Shown here piece after piece: positions 1 through 7,502 of a stretch of DNA of 30,453 nt. The first letter of the stretch is position 1, and each line of letters starts with the position of its first letter. A program made the position numbers and the translations under genes. Location of the stretch: contig QANA01000058.1 of the NCBI GenBank assembly GCA_003149735.1, positions 1 to 30,453 of the forward strand, given 5' to 3'. A model generated the notes under the pieces. The model did not search any database. It saw nothing but the letters and a program-made list of their open reading frames with translations, and was not told the DNA's origin. The stretch comes from Clostridiales bacterium. GTDB taxonomy: Bacteria; Bacillota_A; Clostridia; Christensenellales; Christensenellaceae.

Positions 1-212
1 TGCCGTATCCGAATCTGTGCTTCATTTTGCAGAAGTTTGCGCAGGCGCTGCAGATTTTTGCGGCTGACCTGAGCCCGCATTACTGTATAGGAAATACGAG
101 ATACACGAACAAGCTCTATTCCCGCTCTGGAAATCCGGAAAAGAGCTCTATTAATATTTGCTGCTTCTAGTTCAATAATAGCATATCCCTGCAAAAAATA
201 CCATATTAACAA
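1..212 (-). CDS. yqfD: YqfD-family sporulation protein, N-terminal part (cut by window edge)
   Basis: The visible 70 codons read LLIWYFLQGYAIIELEAANI and onward (the TTG start would be read as Met) and end in a basic stretch (SRKNLQRLRK). This resembles the N-terminus of YqfD, a membrane protein of the mother-cell sporulation programme whose biochemical role is unclear. The chosen start is TTG at 212-210, because AGGAGGA at 227-221 sits 8 bases upstream; no ATG in this frame is better placed. It follows yqfC by 26 bases, the usual yqfC-yqfD pairing, so the two are probably co-transcribed. The gene continues beyond position 1, so the membrane segments and C-terminal region cannot be seen. Identification rests on the N-terminal pattern plus the neighbour. 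Confidence 0.75.
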   Translation of the reverse strand, partial: MLIWYFLQGYAIIELEAANINRALFRISRAGIELVRVSRISYTVMRAQVSRKNLQRLRKLLQNEAQIRIR

Positions 213-238
213 TATTTTATTCCTCCTATGGCCGCAGT

Positions 239-511
239 TTATGCCAGATAAGTAATACTCTCGATTTGTCCTGTAAAGGACAACAATGCACCATCCATCT
301 GTTCAATTAAAAAATGATTTCCCCGAAAACAAATTCCACCCCAGCTCACCTTCAGACAAATTATGCTCTGTGTATAGTTTTCCACCTGATAGTTGCCCTC
401 CAGTATGCATCCGTTCTGATTCAAAATACGCAATATTGTTTTCCCTGCCGCAATCTCTGCCGGCAACCCATAAGTCAGTACTTTCTTTTTCTGATCACTT
501 TTTCTGGACAT
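239..511 (-). CDS. yqfC: YqfC-family sporulation protein
   Basis: A 90-residue protein with a basic N-terminus (MSRKSDQKKK) and a compact beta-rich body containing the family-like segments LEGNYQVENYTQSIICLKVSWG and ITYL near the end. Length and composition match YqfC, a small sporulation protein conserved in spore-forming Firmicutes and regularly found just upstream of yqfD. Its molecular function is unknown. The ATG at 511 is preceded by a GGTGGTGAG ribosome-binding site. The gene follows the rpsU terminator, so it needs its own promoter. A CATAAAAT box at 532-539 resembles a sigma-E -10 element, with only a weak -35 match 14 bases upstream. The family call is supported mainly by size, sporulation context and order (rpsU, yqfC, yqfD). 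Confidence 0.75.
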   Translation of the reverse strand: MSRKSDQKKKVLTYGLPAEIAAGKTILRILNQNGCILEGNYQVENYTQSIICLKVSWGGICFRGNHFLIEQMDGALLSFTGQIESITYLA

Positions 512-531
512 ACGCTCACCACCCGTAATTT

Positions 532-560
532 ATTTTATGAAAAGAGATGGTGCAACATGT
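532..560 (-). promoter_or_regulatory. Possible sigma-E-type promoter for yqfC-yqfD
   Basis: On the minus strand CATAAAAT (539-532) matches the sigma-E -10 consensus CATACAAT at 7 of 8 positions. Fourteen bases upstream is ACATGTT (560-554), a poor match to the sigma-E -35 element. The position between the rpsU terminator and yqfC is where a sporulation promoter is expected. The call is weak and rests on the -10 element and context. Confidence 0.3.
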
Positions 561-580
561 TGATTTTCCACAATAAAAAC

Positions 581-620
581 AAAATAAAAAAGGCAATAGG
601 GACTTCGAACCCTATTGCCT
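581..620 (-). terminator. Intrinsic terminator of rpsU
   Basis: A perfect 11-base-pair inverted repeat (591-601 with 610-620, AGGCAATAGGG) encloses an 8-base loop. On the minus strand it is followed directly by TTTTTATTTT (590-581). It lies 16 bases after the rpsU stop codon and separates rpsU from yqfC. Confidence 0.93.
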
Positions 621-635
621 ATTCTAGCAATAAAA

Positions 636-809
636 TCAATGTTTTCTCTTTCTTGCAGCCTCAGCTTTTTTCTTTCTCTTTACACTGGGCTTCTCGTAGT
701 GCTCACGCTTTCTGATTTCTGCGAGAACACCTGCGCGAGCGCATTTTCTCTTAAACCGTCTCAGGGCGCTTTCCAAAGATTCATTTTCACCAACGCGTAC
801 TTCAGACAT
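636..809 (-). CDS. rpsU: 30S ribosomal protein S21
   Basis: A 57-residue, strongly basic protein starting [20 protein letters not shown], with the family block [16 protein letters not shown] and the basic tail AARKRKH. S21 binds the small subunit near the 3' end of 16S rRNA and assists initiation. Length and sequence are those of normal bacterial S21. The ATG at 809 is preceded by a long purine ribosome-binding site (AGGAGAGGGGGG). The gene is monocistronic: a consensus sigma-A promoter lies at 910-938, a roughly 95-base leader with two predicted hairpins follows, and a strong terminator lies downstream. Its position between hinT/mtaB/prmA and yqfC/yqfD matches the Firmicute order. Confidence 0.97.
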   Translation of the reverse strand: MSEVRVGENESLESALRRFKRKCARAGVLAEIRKREHYEKPSVKRKKKAEAARKRKH

Positions 810-903
810 CTTTTTCCCCCCTCTCCTCGTTACAACTTCGCAAAATTACTGTTTCTAAATTTGGGAGAATTTTGCATTCGGCACAACTATATTTCTGCCG
901 ACA
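810..903 (-). promoter_or_regulatory. Structured 5' leader of rpsU
   Basis: Between the predicted transcription start (about 903) and the rpsU ATG, two inverted repeats occur. The first is TCGGCA (901-896) with TGCCGA (883-878), 6 base pairs around a 12-base loop at the very 5' end. The second is GCAAAATT (875-868) with AATTTTGC (847-840), 8 base pairs around a 20-base loop. The second loop begins with CTCCC, so UCUCCC of the transcript could pair with GGGGGA in the ribosome-binding site. The repeats are visible in the sequence; a regulatory role, for example S21 autoregulation, is inference. Confidence 0.4.
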
Positions 904-909
904 AAGCTT

Positions 910-938
910 ATTATAGTATAACCTGCTGTTAAAGTCAA
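910..938 (-). promoter_or_regulatory. Sigma-A promoter of rpsU
   Basis: On the minus strand TTGACT (938-933), a 17-base spacer and TATAAT (915-910) form a near-consensus sigma-A promoter. Transcription should begin near 903, giving a leader of about 95 bases before the rpsU start codon. The 97 bases between this promoter and the hinT stop codon (939-1035) show no terminator or other recognisable element. Confidence 0.9.
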
Positions 939-1035
939 CTTTTTTATGCTTTCCGGCCAACTTTTTCCTTCTTCGACACTACACCGAATCATCTGCAAAT
1001 AAGACAAATCAACACGCATTATCTGCCGACGCGTT

Positions 1036-1380
1036 TCAGCCCGGAGGCCAAGCCATTGCTCTGCCGCCCAAAATATGAAAGTGCAGATGCGGCACTGTTT
1101 GCCCACCATCTCGCCCAGTATTCACTGCAATACGAAAACCGCTTTGCGCCAGGCCGTTTTCCACTGCTATTTTCTGAATCACTTCCAAAATATGCGTCAT
1201 CAGTTGTGCATCCTCCGGCTTGACCTCCAATATAGAGCCAATATGCTTTTTGGGAATTACCAGAATATGCACCGGCGCCTGTGCTTCAATATCTTTAAAG
1301 GCCAGCACTTGGTCATCTTCATATACTTTGGCTGAGGGAATTTCTCCTGCAACAATTTTACAAAAAATACATTGGGACAT
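1036..1380 (-). CDS. hinT: HIT-family (HinT-like) nucleotide hydrolase
   Basis: A 114-residue histidine-triad protein. It starts MSQCIFCKIVAGEIPSAKVY, has the central PVHILVIPKKHI strand, and carries the catalytic triad motif HLHFHIL (His-x-His-x-His) near residue 98, followed by the typical ending GGRAMAWPPG. Family members hydrolyse phosphoramidates of purine nucleotides such as AMP-lysine; the physiological substrate is often unclear. FxxCKIV at the N-terminus is typical of HinT-like proteins. The ATG at 1380 has an AAGGAGTG ribosome-binding site. It follows mtaB by 19 bases and is the last gene of dusB-prmA-mtaB-hinT. No terminator is evident before the rpsU promoter, so read-through into rpsU is possible. 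Confidence 0.95.
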   Translation of the reverse strand: MSQCIFCKIVAGEIPSAKVYEDDQVLAFKDIEAQAPVHILVIPKKHIGSILEVKPEDAQLMTHILEVIQKIAVENGLAQSGFRIAVNTGRDGGQTVPHLHFHILGGRAMAWPPG

Positions 1381-1399
1381 CGCTTCTCACTCCTTTTTT

Positions 1400-2680
1400 T
1401 CAGTATACCAAACGGCAAATCATTTTTCCAGATTCCACTCCGCAAATCTCTACCGGGACAATATCTCCCGGATTGCCCGGTGCCTCTGCATGAATGTAGC
1501 GTTCTATATATCCTTCACAAATACCGGGGCTCACTTCCTGCTCCAATAAAATTTCATGCCGGCTTCCCACCAGGCTTTTCTTATAAGCAAGTGACATTTC
1601 TTCTCCCAACGCTATCATTTCTGCGGCTCGCCTTTTTTTCACATTCCCAGGCAGATCTCCCTGCATTCTGGCCGCCAACGTTCCTTCTCGTTTGGAATAG
1701 GGAAAAACATGTAGCTTTGCAAAACCAATTTGCTGCAAAAACTGTAACGTTTCCTGATGTTCCTCCTCTGTTTCCCCCTGAAATCCGGCAATAACATCCG
1801 TAGTAACAGCGGGATTTACAAATGCTTCCCGCAAATTAGCTATATAATCCGCATATTCCTCCGCTGTATATTTGCGGTGCATTCGCCGCAATACCGAGGT
1901 ACTGCCACTTTGCAGAGAAACATGAAAATGCGGACACAATTTATCCAACATTGCAGCTCGTTTACAAAATTCTTTCGTCAGCAAGGATGGTTCCAAAGAA
2001 CTAAGCCGAATCCTGCAAATTTCATCTATCTGCTGCAATCCTTCCAAAACATCGATAAAGCCAACCTGCTGCAAATCTTTTCCGTAGGAACTGACATGAA
2101 TCCCTGTCAATACGACTTCCTTCACCCCATGTTCTCCCAACCTTTTTGCTTCCAGCAAGATATCCTGCAGCGGGCGGGAACGCACCGGCCCCCGAGTATA
2201 AGGAATAATGCAATAACTGCAATAATTATTACAGCCATCACAGATTTTTATATTTGCCCGTGTACGCTCGTGTTTCCGTGAAATCTGCAGCGGCTCAAAA
2301 ACCTTCTCTTGCGCAATGTCTCCCACTGCATTAATTTTTTTCTCACCGGCCTGTACTCGATGAATAATCTGCAAAATCGCACCTTTATTGGCAGAACCGA
2401 TTACTGCATTTACACCTTCTCTTTCCAGAAGTGCTTGCGCATCCCGTTGGGCCAAACACCCACAGACGCAAATAATTCCTCCTTTTTCCGCCGCTCGCCC
2501 AATCATTTGCCGCGATTTACGGTCTGCAACAGCTGTTACTGTACAGGTATTAATGAGATATACATCAGCCTGCTCTGAAAAATCCACCGTTTCATAACCG
2601 GCCGCTTCCAATATCTCAGTCATTGCATCTGTCTCATATTGATTTACTTTACAACCTAAGGTACAATATGCTGCCTTCAT
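1400..2680 (-). CDS. mtaB: tRNA ms2t6A methylthiotransferase MtaB
   Basis: A 426-residue radical-SAM methylthiotransferase that converts t6A37 to ms2t6A in ANN-decoding tRNAs. The three auxiliary-cluster cysteines lie in TLGCKVN (Cys10), NTCTVT (Cys46) and GCLAQ (Cys75). The radical-SAM CxxxCxxC motif is CNNYCSYC (Cys150, 154, 157), and a TRAM-like domain ends the protein. The TLGCKVNQYE N-terminus favours MtaB over MiaB or RimO. I chose ATG at 2680, one base after the prmA stop; a TTG at 2719 would add 13 residues overlapping prmA and lacks family support. The Shine-Dalgarno is weak (GGGTG), which suits translation coupled to prmA. TsaD, which helps make the t6A substrate, is also encoded in this window. 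Confidence 0.95.
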   Translation of the reverse strand: MKAAYCTLGCKVNQYETDAMTEILEAAGYETVDFSEQADVYLINTCTVTAVADRKSRQMIGRAAEKGGIICVCGCLAQRDAQALLEREGVNAVIGSANKGAILQIIHRVQAGEKKINAVGDIAQEKVFEPLQISRKHERTRANIKICDGCNNYCSYCIIPYTRGPVRSRPLQDILLEAKRLGEHGVKEVVLTGIHVSSYGKDLQQVGFIDVLEGLQQIDEICRIRLSSLEPSLLTKEFCKRAAMLDKLCPHFHVSLQSGSTSVLRRMHRKYTAEEYADYIANLREAFVNPAVTTDVIAGFQGETEEEHQETLQFLQQIGFAKLHVFPYSKREGTLAARMQGDLPGNVKKRRAAEMIALGEEMSLAYKKSLVGSRHEILLEQEVSPGICEGYIERYIHAEAPGNPGDIVPVEICGVESGKMICRLVY

Positions 2681-2681
2681 A

Positions 2682-3626
2682 TCAACACCCAATGGTAAGC
2701 GCTGCCCACTCACCTTCAATACTGATATGTTCTACCGGCATCCCCGCCTGCTCATAAGCCGCCTTTATTTCATCCAGGCGATCAAGAATAATACCGGAAG
2801 CAATCAGTTTCCCCGTCTTTTTTAATACTTGCTGGAACAATGGCTGCATTGCAAGAATCACATCAGCCACAATATTCGCAGCAATCACATCATATTGCCT
2901 TGCACAAACCCGCTCGCGCACCGCCCCTTCTTGCAGTGCATTGCCCTGCAGCGTTTCAAAACAGGTTTCTTCTATCCCATTGCGCAACATATTCTCGCGC
3001 GTTACACGCATGGCATCCTCTTCTATATCTACGCATAACGCCCGTTTTGCTCCCAGCAGCATTGCTCCCACAGCCAAAATGCCGCTGCCGCATCCCATAT
3101 CCAGCACCTCCGCACCTGAGAAAACAACTTTTTCCAAGCTTGCCAGGCAAAGCCGGGTTGTTTCATGCGTCCCAGTTCCAAAGCTGGAGGAAGGATCTAT
3201 TTCCAGCGGAATACGTTGATTATCTTCGGGTAGAGCCTCCCAGGAAGGTTTTATAATCAGTTTCTCTCCTACAGGGATTGGTTTATAAAACTTTTTCCAG
3301 CTGTTCATCCAATCCTCTTCCTGAATATTCTCTATCTCAACGCTAAATTCTACTCCACGACGATTTGCCTCTTGCAACAGAGAAAAGAGTTGCCGCATTT
3401 TTTCGGCACCGCTATTGTTTTTTTCCACATAAACTGTCAGCGTTGCTTTCTGTTTATGCACCAAATTTTCCTCTACATAATCATAATATACGGAGGTTTG
3501 CATGAATTCACTTACTTCCCGGGGATCCGTCAGTGCAAACTGTTCAATTCCCAGGGCAATCATCCGATCGATAAAAGCATCCACATCCTCCGGCGCCATA
3601 GAAATCACAATACATTCCCAATCCAT
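2682..3626 (-). CDS. prmA: Ribosomal protein L11 methyltransferase
   Basis: A 314-residue class I SAM-dependent methyltransferase that trimethylates ribosomal protein L11. The N-terminal substrate-recognition domain (about 1-110) is followed by DPSSSFGTGTHETT (about 144-157), the SAM motif VLDMGCGSGILAVGA (about 174-188), an acidic ribose-binding strand (CVDIEEDA) and AANIVADVIL, the equivalent of motif IV. The length is normal. I chose ATG at 3626, preceded by AAGGG with 9-base spacing; an upstream ATG at 3668 lacks a ribosome-binding site and would add 14 hydrophilic residues. The gene lies between dusB and mtaB, and prmA-mtaB is a conserved Firmicute pair. Confidence 0.95.
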   Translation of the reverse strand: MDWECIVISMAPEDVDAFIDRMIALGIEQFALTDPREVSEFMQTSVYYDYVEENLVHKQKATLTVYVEKNNSGAEKMRQLFSLLQEANRRGVEFSVEIENIQEEDWMNSWKKFYKPIPVGEKLIIKPSWEALPEDNQRIPLEIDPSSSFGTGTHETTRLCLASLEKVVFSGAEVLDMGCGSGILAVGAMLLGAKRALCVDIEEDAMRVTRENMLRNGIEETCFETLQGNALQEGAVRERVCARQYDVIAANIVADVILAMQPLFQQVLKKTGKLIASGIILDRLDEIKAAYEQAGMPVEHISIEGEWAALTIGC

Positions 3627-3708
3627 TTTTTCACGCCCTTCTTTAGCTCTGCTATGATTTTCTTCCATTTTTTCATATTCACTGGAAGAAGCCTTTTATT
3701 GTCACTTA

Positions 3709-4713
3709 TTATACCATATCCCGCACGGTATGTGCAGGCTCACCAGAAACATAATCTATCAGCTTTTTTAATTCTTCCATTGATGTAATGCTTATCGCCT
3801 GCTGCCTCAGTGCTGCTGCTCCCCGCACCCCTTTTAAATACCAGGCTGCATGCTTGCGAAATTCCTGCATCGCTCTGCGCTCACCTTTCGCTTCGCAACA
3901 TAGTTCTGCCTGCTGCAGTATTACATTCGCCTTGCGATCCCTCTCCACTTCCTTATAGGTTCCATCCTGTAAGTATTGTTTGATTTGTTCAAACAAAAAC
4001 GGGTTCCCCGTAGCTCCTCTGGCAACCATAATGCCATCTGCCCGCGTCTGCTGTAATATCGCCAGGGCATCTTCCGGCGAAAAAATATCTCCATTGGCAA
4101 TCACCGGAATGTGCACCCTTTCCTTGATTTGTGCAATACATGCCCAATCAGCCTTTCCTGCATAATATTGCCCCCGCAGACGCCCATGGACTGTGATCGC
4201 ATCTGCACCTGCCTCTTGCATGGTTTGCGCAAACTGAAGATAATTGCAATATTGCATATCAAATCCTTTGCGAAATTTTACGGTAACTGGTCTCGATGTA
4301 GTACGCTTAGCCTCTTCCACTATATGAGCAGCCAAAAGAGGTTCTTTCATCAGCGCAGATCCTTCTCCGTTATTTACAATTTTAGGTGCAGGGCAGCCCA
4401 TATTGAGATCAAAGCATACGATTTTTTCTCCCTGCTGCTCCTGCAACATTTCTATCGCTTGCGCAATATCCTTTGGTTCCCGGCCAAACAACTGTATTGC
4501 TAAGCGCTCCCCCTGATGTACATCTGCCAGTTCAAAAGTGCGCCGACTATTATATTTTAATCCTTTTGCACTGATCATTTCACTGTAAGTCATATCAGCT
4601 CCCTGGCGTCTGCATATCTCCCGGAATGCGTAGTCAGTCACTCCTGCCATCGGCGCCAGAAGCACCGGTTGTTCCAAAACGGAATCTATTTTCAGCAATG
4701 TCTTCAGCTCCAT
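3709..4713 (-). CDS. dusB: tRNA-dihydrouridine synthase (DusB type)
   Basis: A 334-residue FMN-dependent enzyme that reduces uridines in the tRNA D-loop. It shows the FMN-binding start QPVLLAPMAGVTD, the substrate motif SEMISAKGL, the block NMGCPAPKIVNNGEGSALM with the catalytic cysteine near residue 107, and VHGRLRGQYYAGKADW. MELKTLLKIDSV at ATG 4713 is the natural start; a reading from 4749 would translate through a terminator hairpin. Only GGTGAAAAG precedes the ATG. That hairpin (4725-4760) ends about 12 bases upstream, so expression depends on read-through or an unseen promoter. The gene heads dusB-prmA-mtaB-hinT. Confidence 0.95.
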   Translation of the reverse strand: MELKTLLKIDSVLEQPVLLAPMAGVTDYAFREICRRQGADMTYSEMISAKGLKYNSRRTFELADVHQGERLAIQLFGREPKDIAQAIEMLQEQQGEKIVCFDLNMGCPAPKIVNNGEGSALMKEPLLAAHIVEEAKRTTSRPVTVKFRKGFDMQYCNYLQFAQTMQEAGADAITVHGRLRGQYYAGKADWACIAQIKERVHIPVIANGDIFSPEDALAILQQTRADGIMVARGATGNPFLFEQIKQYLQDGTYKEVERDRKANVILQQAELCCEAKGERRAMQEFRKHAAWYLKGVRGAAALRQQAISITSMEELKKLIDYVSGEPAHTVRDMV

Positions 4714-4724
4714 CTTTTCACCAT

Positions 4725-4760
4725 AAAAAAGGTATTTACCTGCGGGCAAATACCTTTTTA
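4725..4760 (-). terminator. Intrinsic terminator between the membrane-protein gene and dusB
   Basis: A perfect 12-base-pair repeat (4726-4737 with 4748-4759, AAAAAGGTATTT) with a 10-base loop gives a hairpin flanked by A and T runs, so it could work in either direction. It begins 6 bases after the stop codon of the 4766-5380 gene and ends 12 bases before the dusB ATG. It therefore closes the greA-lysS unit and could also limit read-through into dusB. Confidence 0.9.
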
Positions 4761-4765
4761 CTCCT

Positions 4766-5380
4766 TTAATCTACTGCGTTGCCAACTTCCTCTTCCGGAA
4801 GTGTAATATCTTGTGTTTCCACTTTCGGAATCGGATATACGCTTTCCGGAATAATTTCCTCTTCCAGTGTGATATCATTCACCTTCCAACGGCCGTCTTC
4901 CTTCACCATATGCAAAGTATAGACGCCGCTCTCGATAAACTGATCTACTTCCTGAATTTCCAACTGCGAGGTATCCACCTTGGCAGAAATGTCCTGAACC
5001 AGGTTCTCCACACGGATGTCCATTTTATTTTTCCAGGCAAATACCACTTTAATCGGCACTTTTGTCTGTAAATCATAAGAAGAAATAATATAGCCGGCGT
5101 TGGTCTGCTGCGTTTCCAACTGTGTTTTATCCAGATATTCCTGGGTGAAAATTCCAGCCAACAGAGCAGTATCATCGTTATCAATCGGTTTTAGAATCAC
5201 CGAAGTTCTCTTGGCAAAAGCGTCTCGGGCCAGCATATAAATCTGGCTGGAGTTTTCCGCTGTTTTGAATGCAAAAATTCCCAGATAAAGAATCGCAACA
5301 CAGGCCAGCAGTTTACCCACGATATACAGTACAAATCTGACACCACGTATATTCTTTTCTCTTTTTTTACGATTTTCCAT
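4766..5380 (-). CDS. Hypothetical single-pass membrane protein
   Basis: I do not recognise this 204-residue protein. A basic N-terminus (MENRKKREKNIRGVR) leads into one transmembrane segment at about residues 15-38, with no cleavage site or lipobox. The rest is a probable extracytoplasmic domain of about 165 residues, rich in acidic residues and beta-prone strands (GVYTLHMVKEDGRWKVNDITL), ending in a proline- and acid-rich tail. The VKEDGRWKVNDI pattern recalls NTF2-like or SnoaL-like accessory domains that close with a GxWKV strand, which is only suggestive. The ATG at 5380 has an AAAGGA site. It follows lysS by 124 bases and ends at a strong terminator, so it is probably the last gene of greA-lysS. 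The 124-base gap holds a 16-base perfect palindrome and a small GAAA-loop hairpin. Confidence 0.8.
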   Translation of the reverse strand: MENRKKREKNIRGVRFVLYIVGKLLACVAILYLGIFAFKTAENSSQIYMLARDAFAKRTSVILKPIDNDDTALLAGIFTQEYLDKTQLETQQTNAGYIISSYDLQTKVPIKVVFAWKNKMDIRVENLVQDISAKVDTSQLEIQEVDQFIESGVYTLHMVKEDGRWKVNDITLEEEIIPESVYPIPKVETQDITLPEEEVGNAVD

Positions 5381-5461
5381 TGCTGTTTTCCTTTTGCTTA
5401 CATTTCCAGATACATTGGTAATTCTAATTTTTCAATTTACAATGATCTCAAAAGCTATCTT

Positions 5462-5477
5462 GGCAAATATATTTGCC
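5462..5477. repeat. 16-base perfect palindrome between lysS and the membrane-protein gene
   Basis: GGCAAATATATTTGCC is a perfect inverted repeat without a spacer. It could be a protein-binding site. As a hairpin it lacks a following U-run on the minus strand, so it is not a convincing terminator. A second element, CTGCA-GAAA-TGCAG (5499-5486), lies next to it just after the lysS stop. The function of both is unknown. Confidence 0.45.
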
Positions 5478-5504
5478 TCTCCATTCTGCATTTCTGCAGC
5501 CGAG

Positions 5505-7457
5505 TCAATATAATTTTGCTCCTGCCGGAATTTCCTGATCCACCATTAAGAGATGAAGCTTTTCTTCTCCATCCTCTGTATGAATCGCAGAAAGCAGCAT
5601 ACCACAGGATTCAATCCCCATCATAGAACGGGGAGGTAAATTAGTAATGGCAATCAGAGTTTTCCCAACCAGCTCTTCCGGCTCATAATATGCATGGATA
5701 CCACTTAAAATAGTACGGTCCACACCGGTTCCGTCATCTAAAACGAACTGAAGAAGCTTCTTTGACTTCTTCACAGCTTCGCAAGCCAATACTTTCACAG
5801 CACGAAAATCGGATTTGCTGAATGTATCAAAATCTACAAAATCAGAAAATAACGGTTCAATTTCCACTTTGCTGAAATCAATTTTCTTTTCATTTACCGC
5901 TACTGTTTCAAGACTTTCCTTTGCTGCAGCTACAGGCACTTCAGTTTTAACCGCTTTATTTCCCCCCAAAGGCTTCATGGTGGGGAACAGCAGTACATCG
6001 CGAATCGAAGCGCTATCTGTCAAAAGCATAATCAGGCGGTCTACTCCAAATCCCAATCCACCTGTAGGCGGCATACCATATTCCAAAGCATTGATATAAT
6101 CATAATCTACCTGCGCTTTACAATCAGGATCCAGTGCTTGTCGCTCTTTCACTTGCCGCTCCATGCGTTCTTTCTGATCCAGAGGGTCATTGAGCTCTGA
6201 GAAAGCATTGCCGAATTCTGTTGCATTGATAAAATACTCAAAACGCTCTGTGAACGCGGGATCCTCCGGTTTACGCTTCGCCAACGGGCTGATCTCTACC
6301 GGATAATCATAAATGAAAGTCGGCTGAATCAAATTTTCTTCCACAAATGCATCAAAGAATTCCGCAAGAATTGCACCCTTGGTAGGCACTTCCGGCAAAG
6401 CCACTTTATGTGCTTTTGCACAGGCTATGGCATCCTCGTCTGTTTCCCAATCACGGAAATCGACACCTGCGTATTTCTTAACAGCCTCGATCATCGTCAT
6501 ACGTTCCCAATGCCCCAGATCGATTTCTTTTCCCTGATAGGGGATCACCAGCGAACCACAAATCTCCTGAGCCACTGTTTTCATCATATCCTCTACCAGA
6601 TCCATCATGCCATAATAATCCGTATAAGCCTGATACAGCTCAATGCTGGTAAACTCCGGATTATGCTTGGTATCCATTCCTTCGTTGCGGAAAATACGAC
6701 CTACCTCATAGACCTTTTCCATACCGCCAACAATCAGGCGCTTCAAATAAAGCTCCGTTTCAATGCGCAGCACCATATCCATATCCAGGGTATTGTGATG
6801 TGTAAAGAAAGGACGAGCCGACGCTCCGATTTCAAAAGGTGTCAAGATCGGCGTATCTACTTCCAAAAAGCCACGGTTATCTAAAAAGGACCGTAATGCC
6901 CGCATAATTCGGCTGCGTTTCACAAACGTTTCTTTCACTTCGGGGTTGACAATCAAATCAACATAGCGCTGGCGATAACGCAAATCCATATCCTTTAATC
7001 CGTGGAATTTTTCCGGAAACGGCTGCAGTGACTTGGAAAGCAGCTGAATCACGTGGCATTTTACAGAAATCTCTCCTGCATCAGTGCGGAAAACTTCACC
7101 TTCAATACCTACAATATCCCCAATATCAAAGGATTTGCGATACAGCATATAGGGTTCTTCCCCCATAACATCCTTACGCGCATAGCATTGGATTTCGCCG
7201 CTGGCATCCTGAATATGGAAAAAGCTGGCCTTCCCCATGACGCGTTTGGAAACAATACGCCCAGCGATACTGCACAGTTTTCCTTGCAAAGACTCAAAAT
7301 TTTCTTTTATTTTCGCTGCGCAAGCATTCCTTTCAAATTTTGTAATTTGAAAAGGATCCATTCCGTTTTCTCGCAGTGCAGCAAGTTTCGTTCTTCTGAC
7401 AGCTATTTCAGAAGAATCATTACCGACATTTGGGTTCTTTGTATTTTCATTTGCCAT
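5505..7457 (-). CDS. lysS: Lysyl-tRNA synthetase (class II) with appended C-terminal tRNA-binding domain
   Basis: A 650-residue LysRS that charges tRNA-Lys. An N-terminal OB-fold anticodon-binding domain (about 60-170) precedes the class II core, with motif 2 RNEGMDTKHNPEFTS and motif 3 GLGFGVDRLIML at about 467-478. Ordinary bacterial LysRS ends near residue 500. Here a linker (about 500-535) leads to about 110 extra residues resembling the EMAPII/Trbp111-like domain of MetRS: SDFRAVKVLACEAVKKSKKL, then TILSGI, LPPRSMMGIESCGMLLSA and VPAG-like IPAGAKLY. The ATG at 7457 is the only good in-frame start, although AGGAAGG lies about 15 bases away. It follows greA by 45 bases, and no T-box is present. 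Confidence 0.97.
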   Translation of the reverse strand: MANENTKNPNVGNDSSEIAVRRTKLAALRENGMDPFQITKFERNACAAKIKENFESLQGKLCSIAGRIVSKRVMGKASFFHIQDASGEIQCYARKDVMGEEPYMLYRKSFDIGDIVGIEGEVFRTDAGEISVKCHVIQLLSKSLQPFPEKFHGLKDMDLRYRQRYVDLIVNPEVKETFVKRSRIMRALRSFLDNRGFLEVDTPILTPFEIGASARPFFTHHNTLDMDMVLRIETELYLKRLIVGGMEKVYEVGRIFRNEGMDTKHNPEFTSIELYQAYTDYYGMMDLVEDMMKTVAQEICGSLVIPYQGKEIDLGHWERMTMIEAVKKYAGVDFRDWETDEDAIACAKAHKVALPEVPTKGAILAEFFDAFVEENLIQPTFIYDYPVEISPLAKRKPEDPAFTERFEYFINATEFGNAFSELNDPLDQKERMERQVKERQALDPDCKAQVDYDYINALEYGMPPTGGLGFGVDRLIMLLTDSASIRDVLLFPTMKPLGGNKAVKTEVPVAAAKESLETVAVNEKKIDFSKVEIEPLFSDFVDFDTFSKSDFRAVKVLACEAVKKSKKLLQFVLDDGTGVDRTILSGIHAYYEPEELVGKTLIAITNLPPRSMMGIESCGMLLSAIHTEDGEEKLHLLMVDQEIPAGAKLY

Positions 7458-7502
7458 GATTATAATTATCGTCCTTCCTGTATCTCGCAGCCGTATTTCA
7501 AC

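Noticed and set aside
5381..5460. Promoter for the 4766-5380 membrane-protein gene
   Set aside because: TTGAGA, TTGTAA and TTGAAA occur, but none has a convincing -10 box at 16-18 bases.
7458..7502. T-box or other riboswitch upstream of lysS
   Set aside because: The greA-lysS gap is only 45 bases and shows no T-box sequence or terminator.
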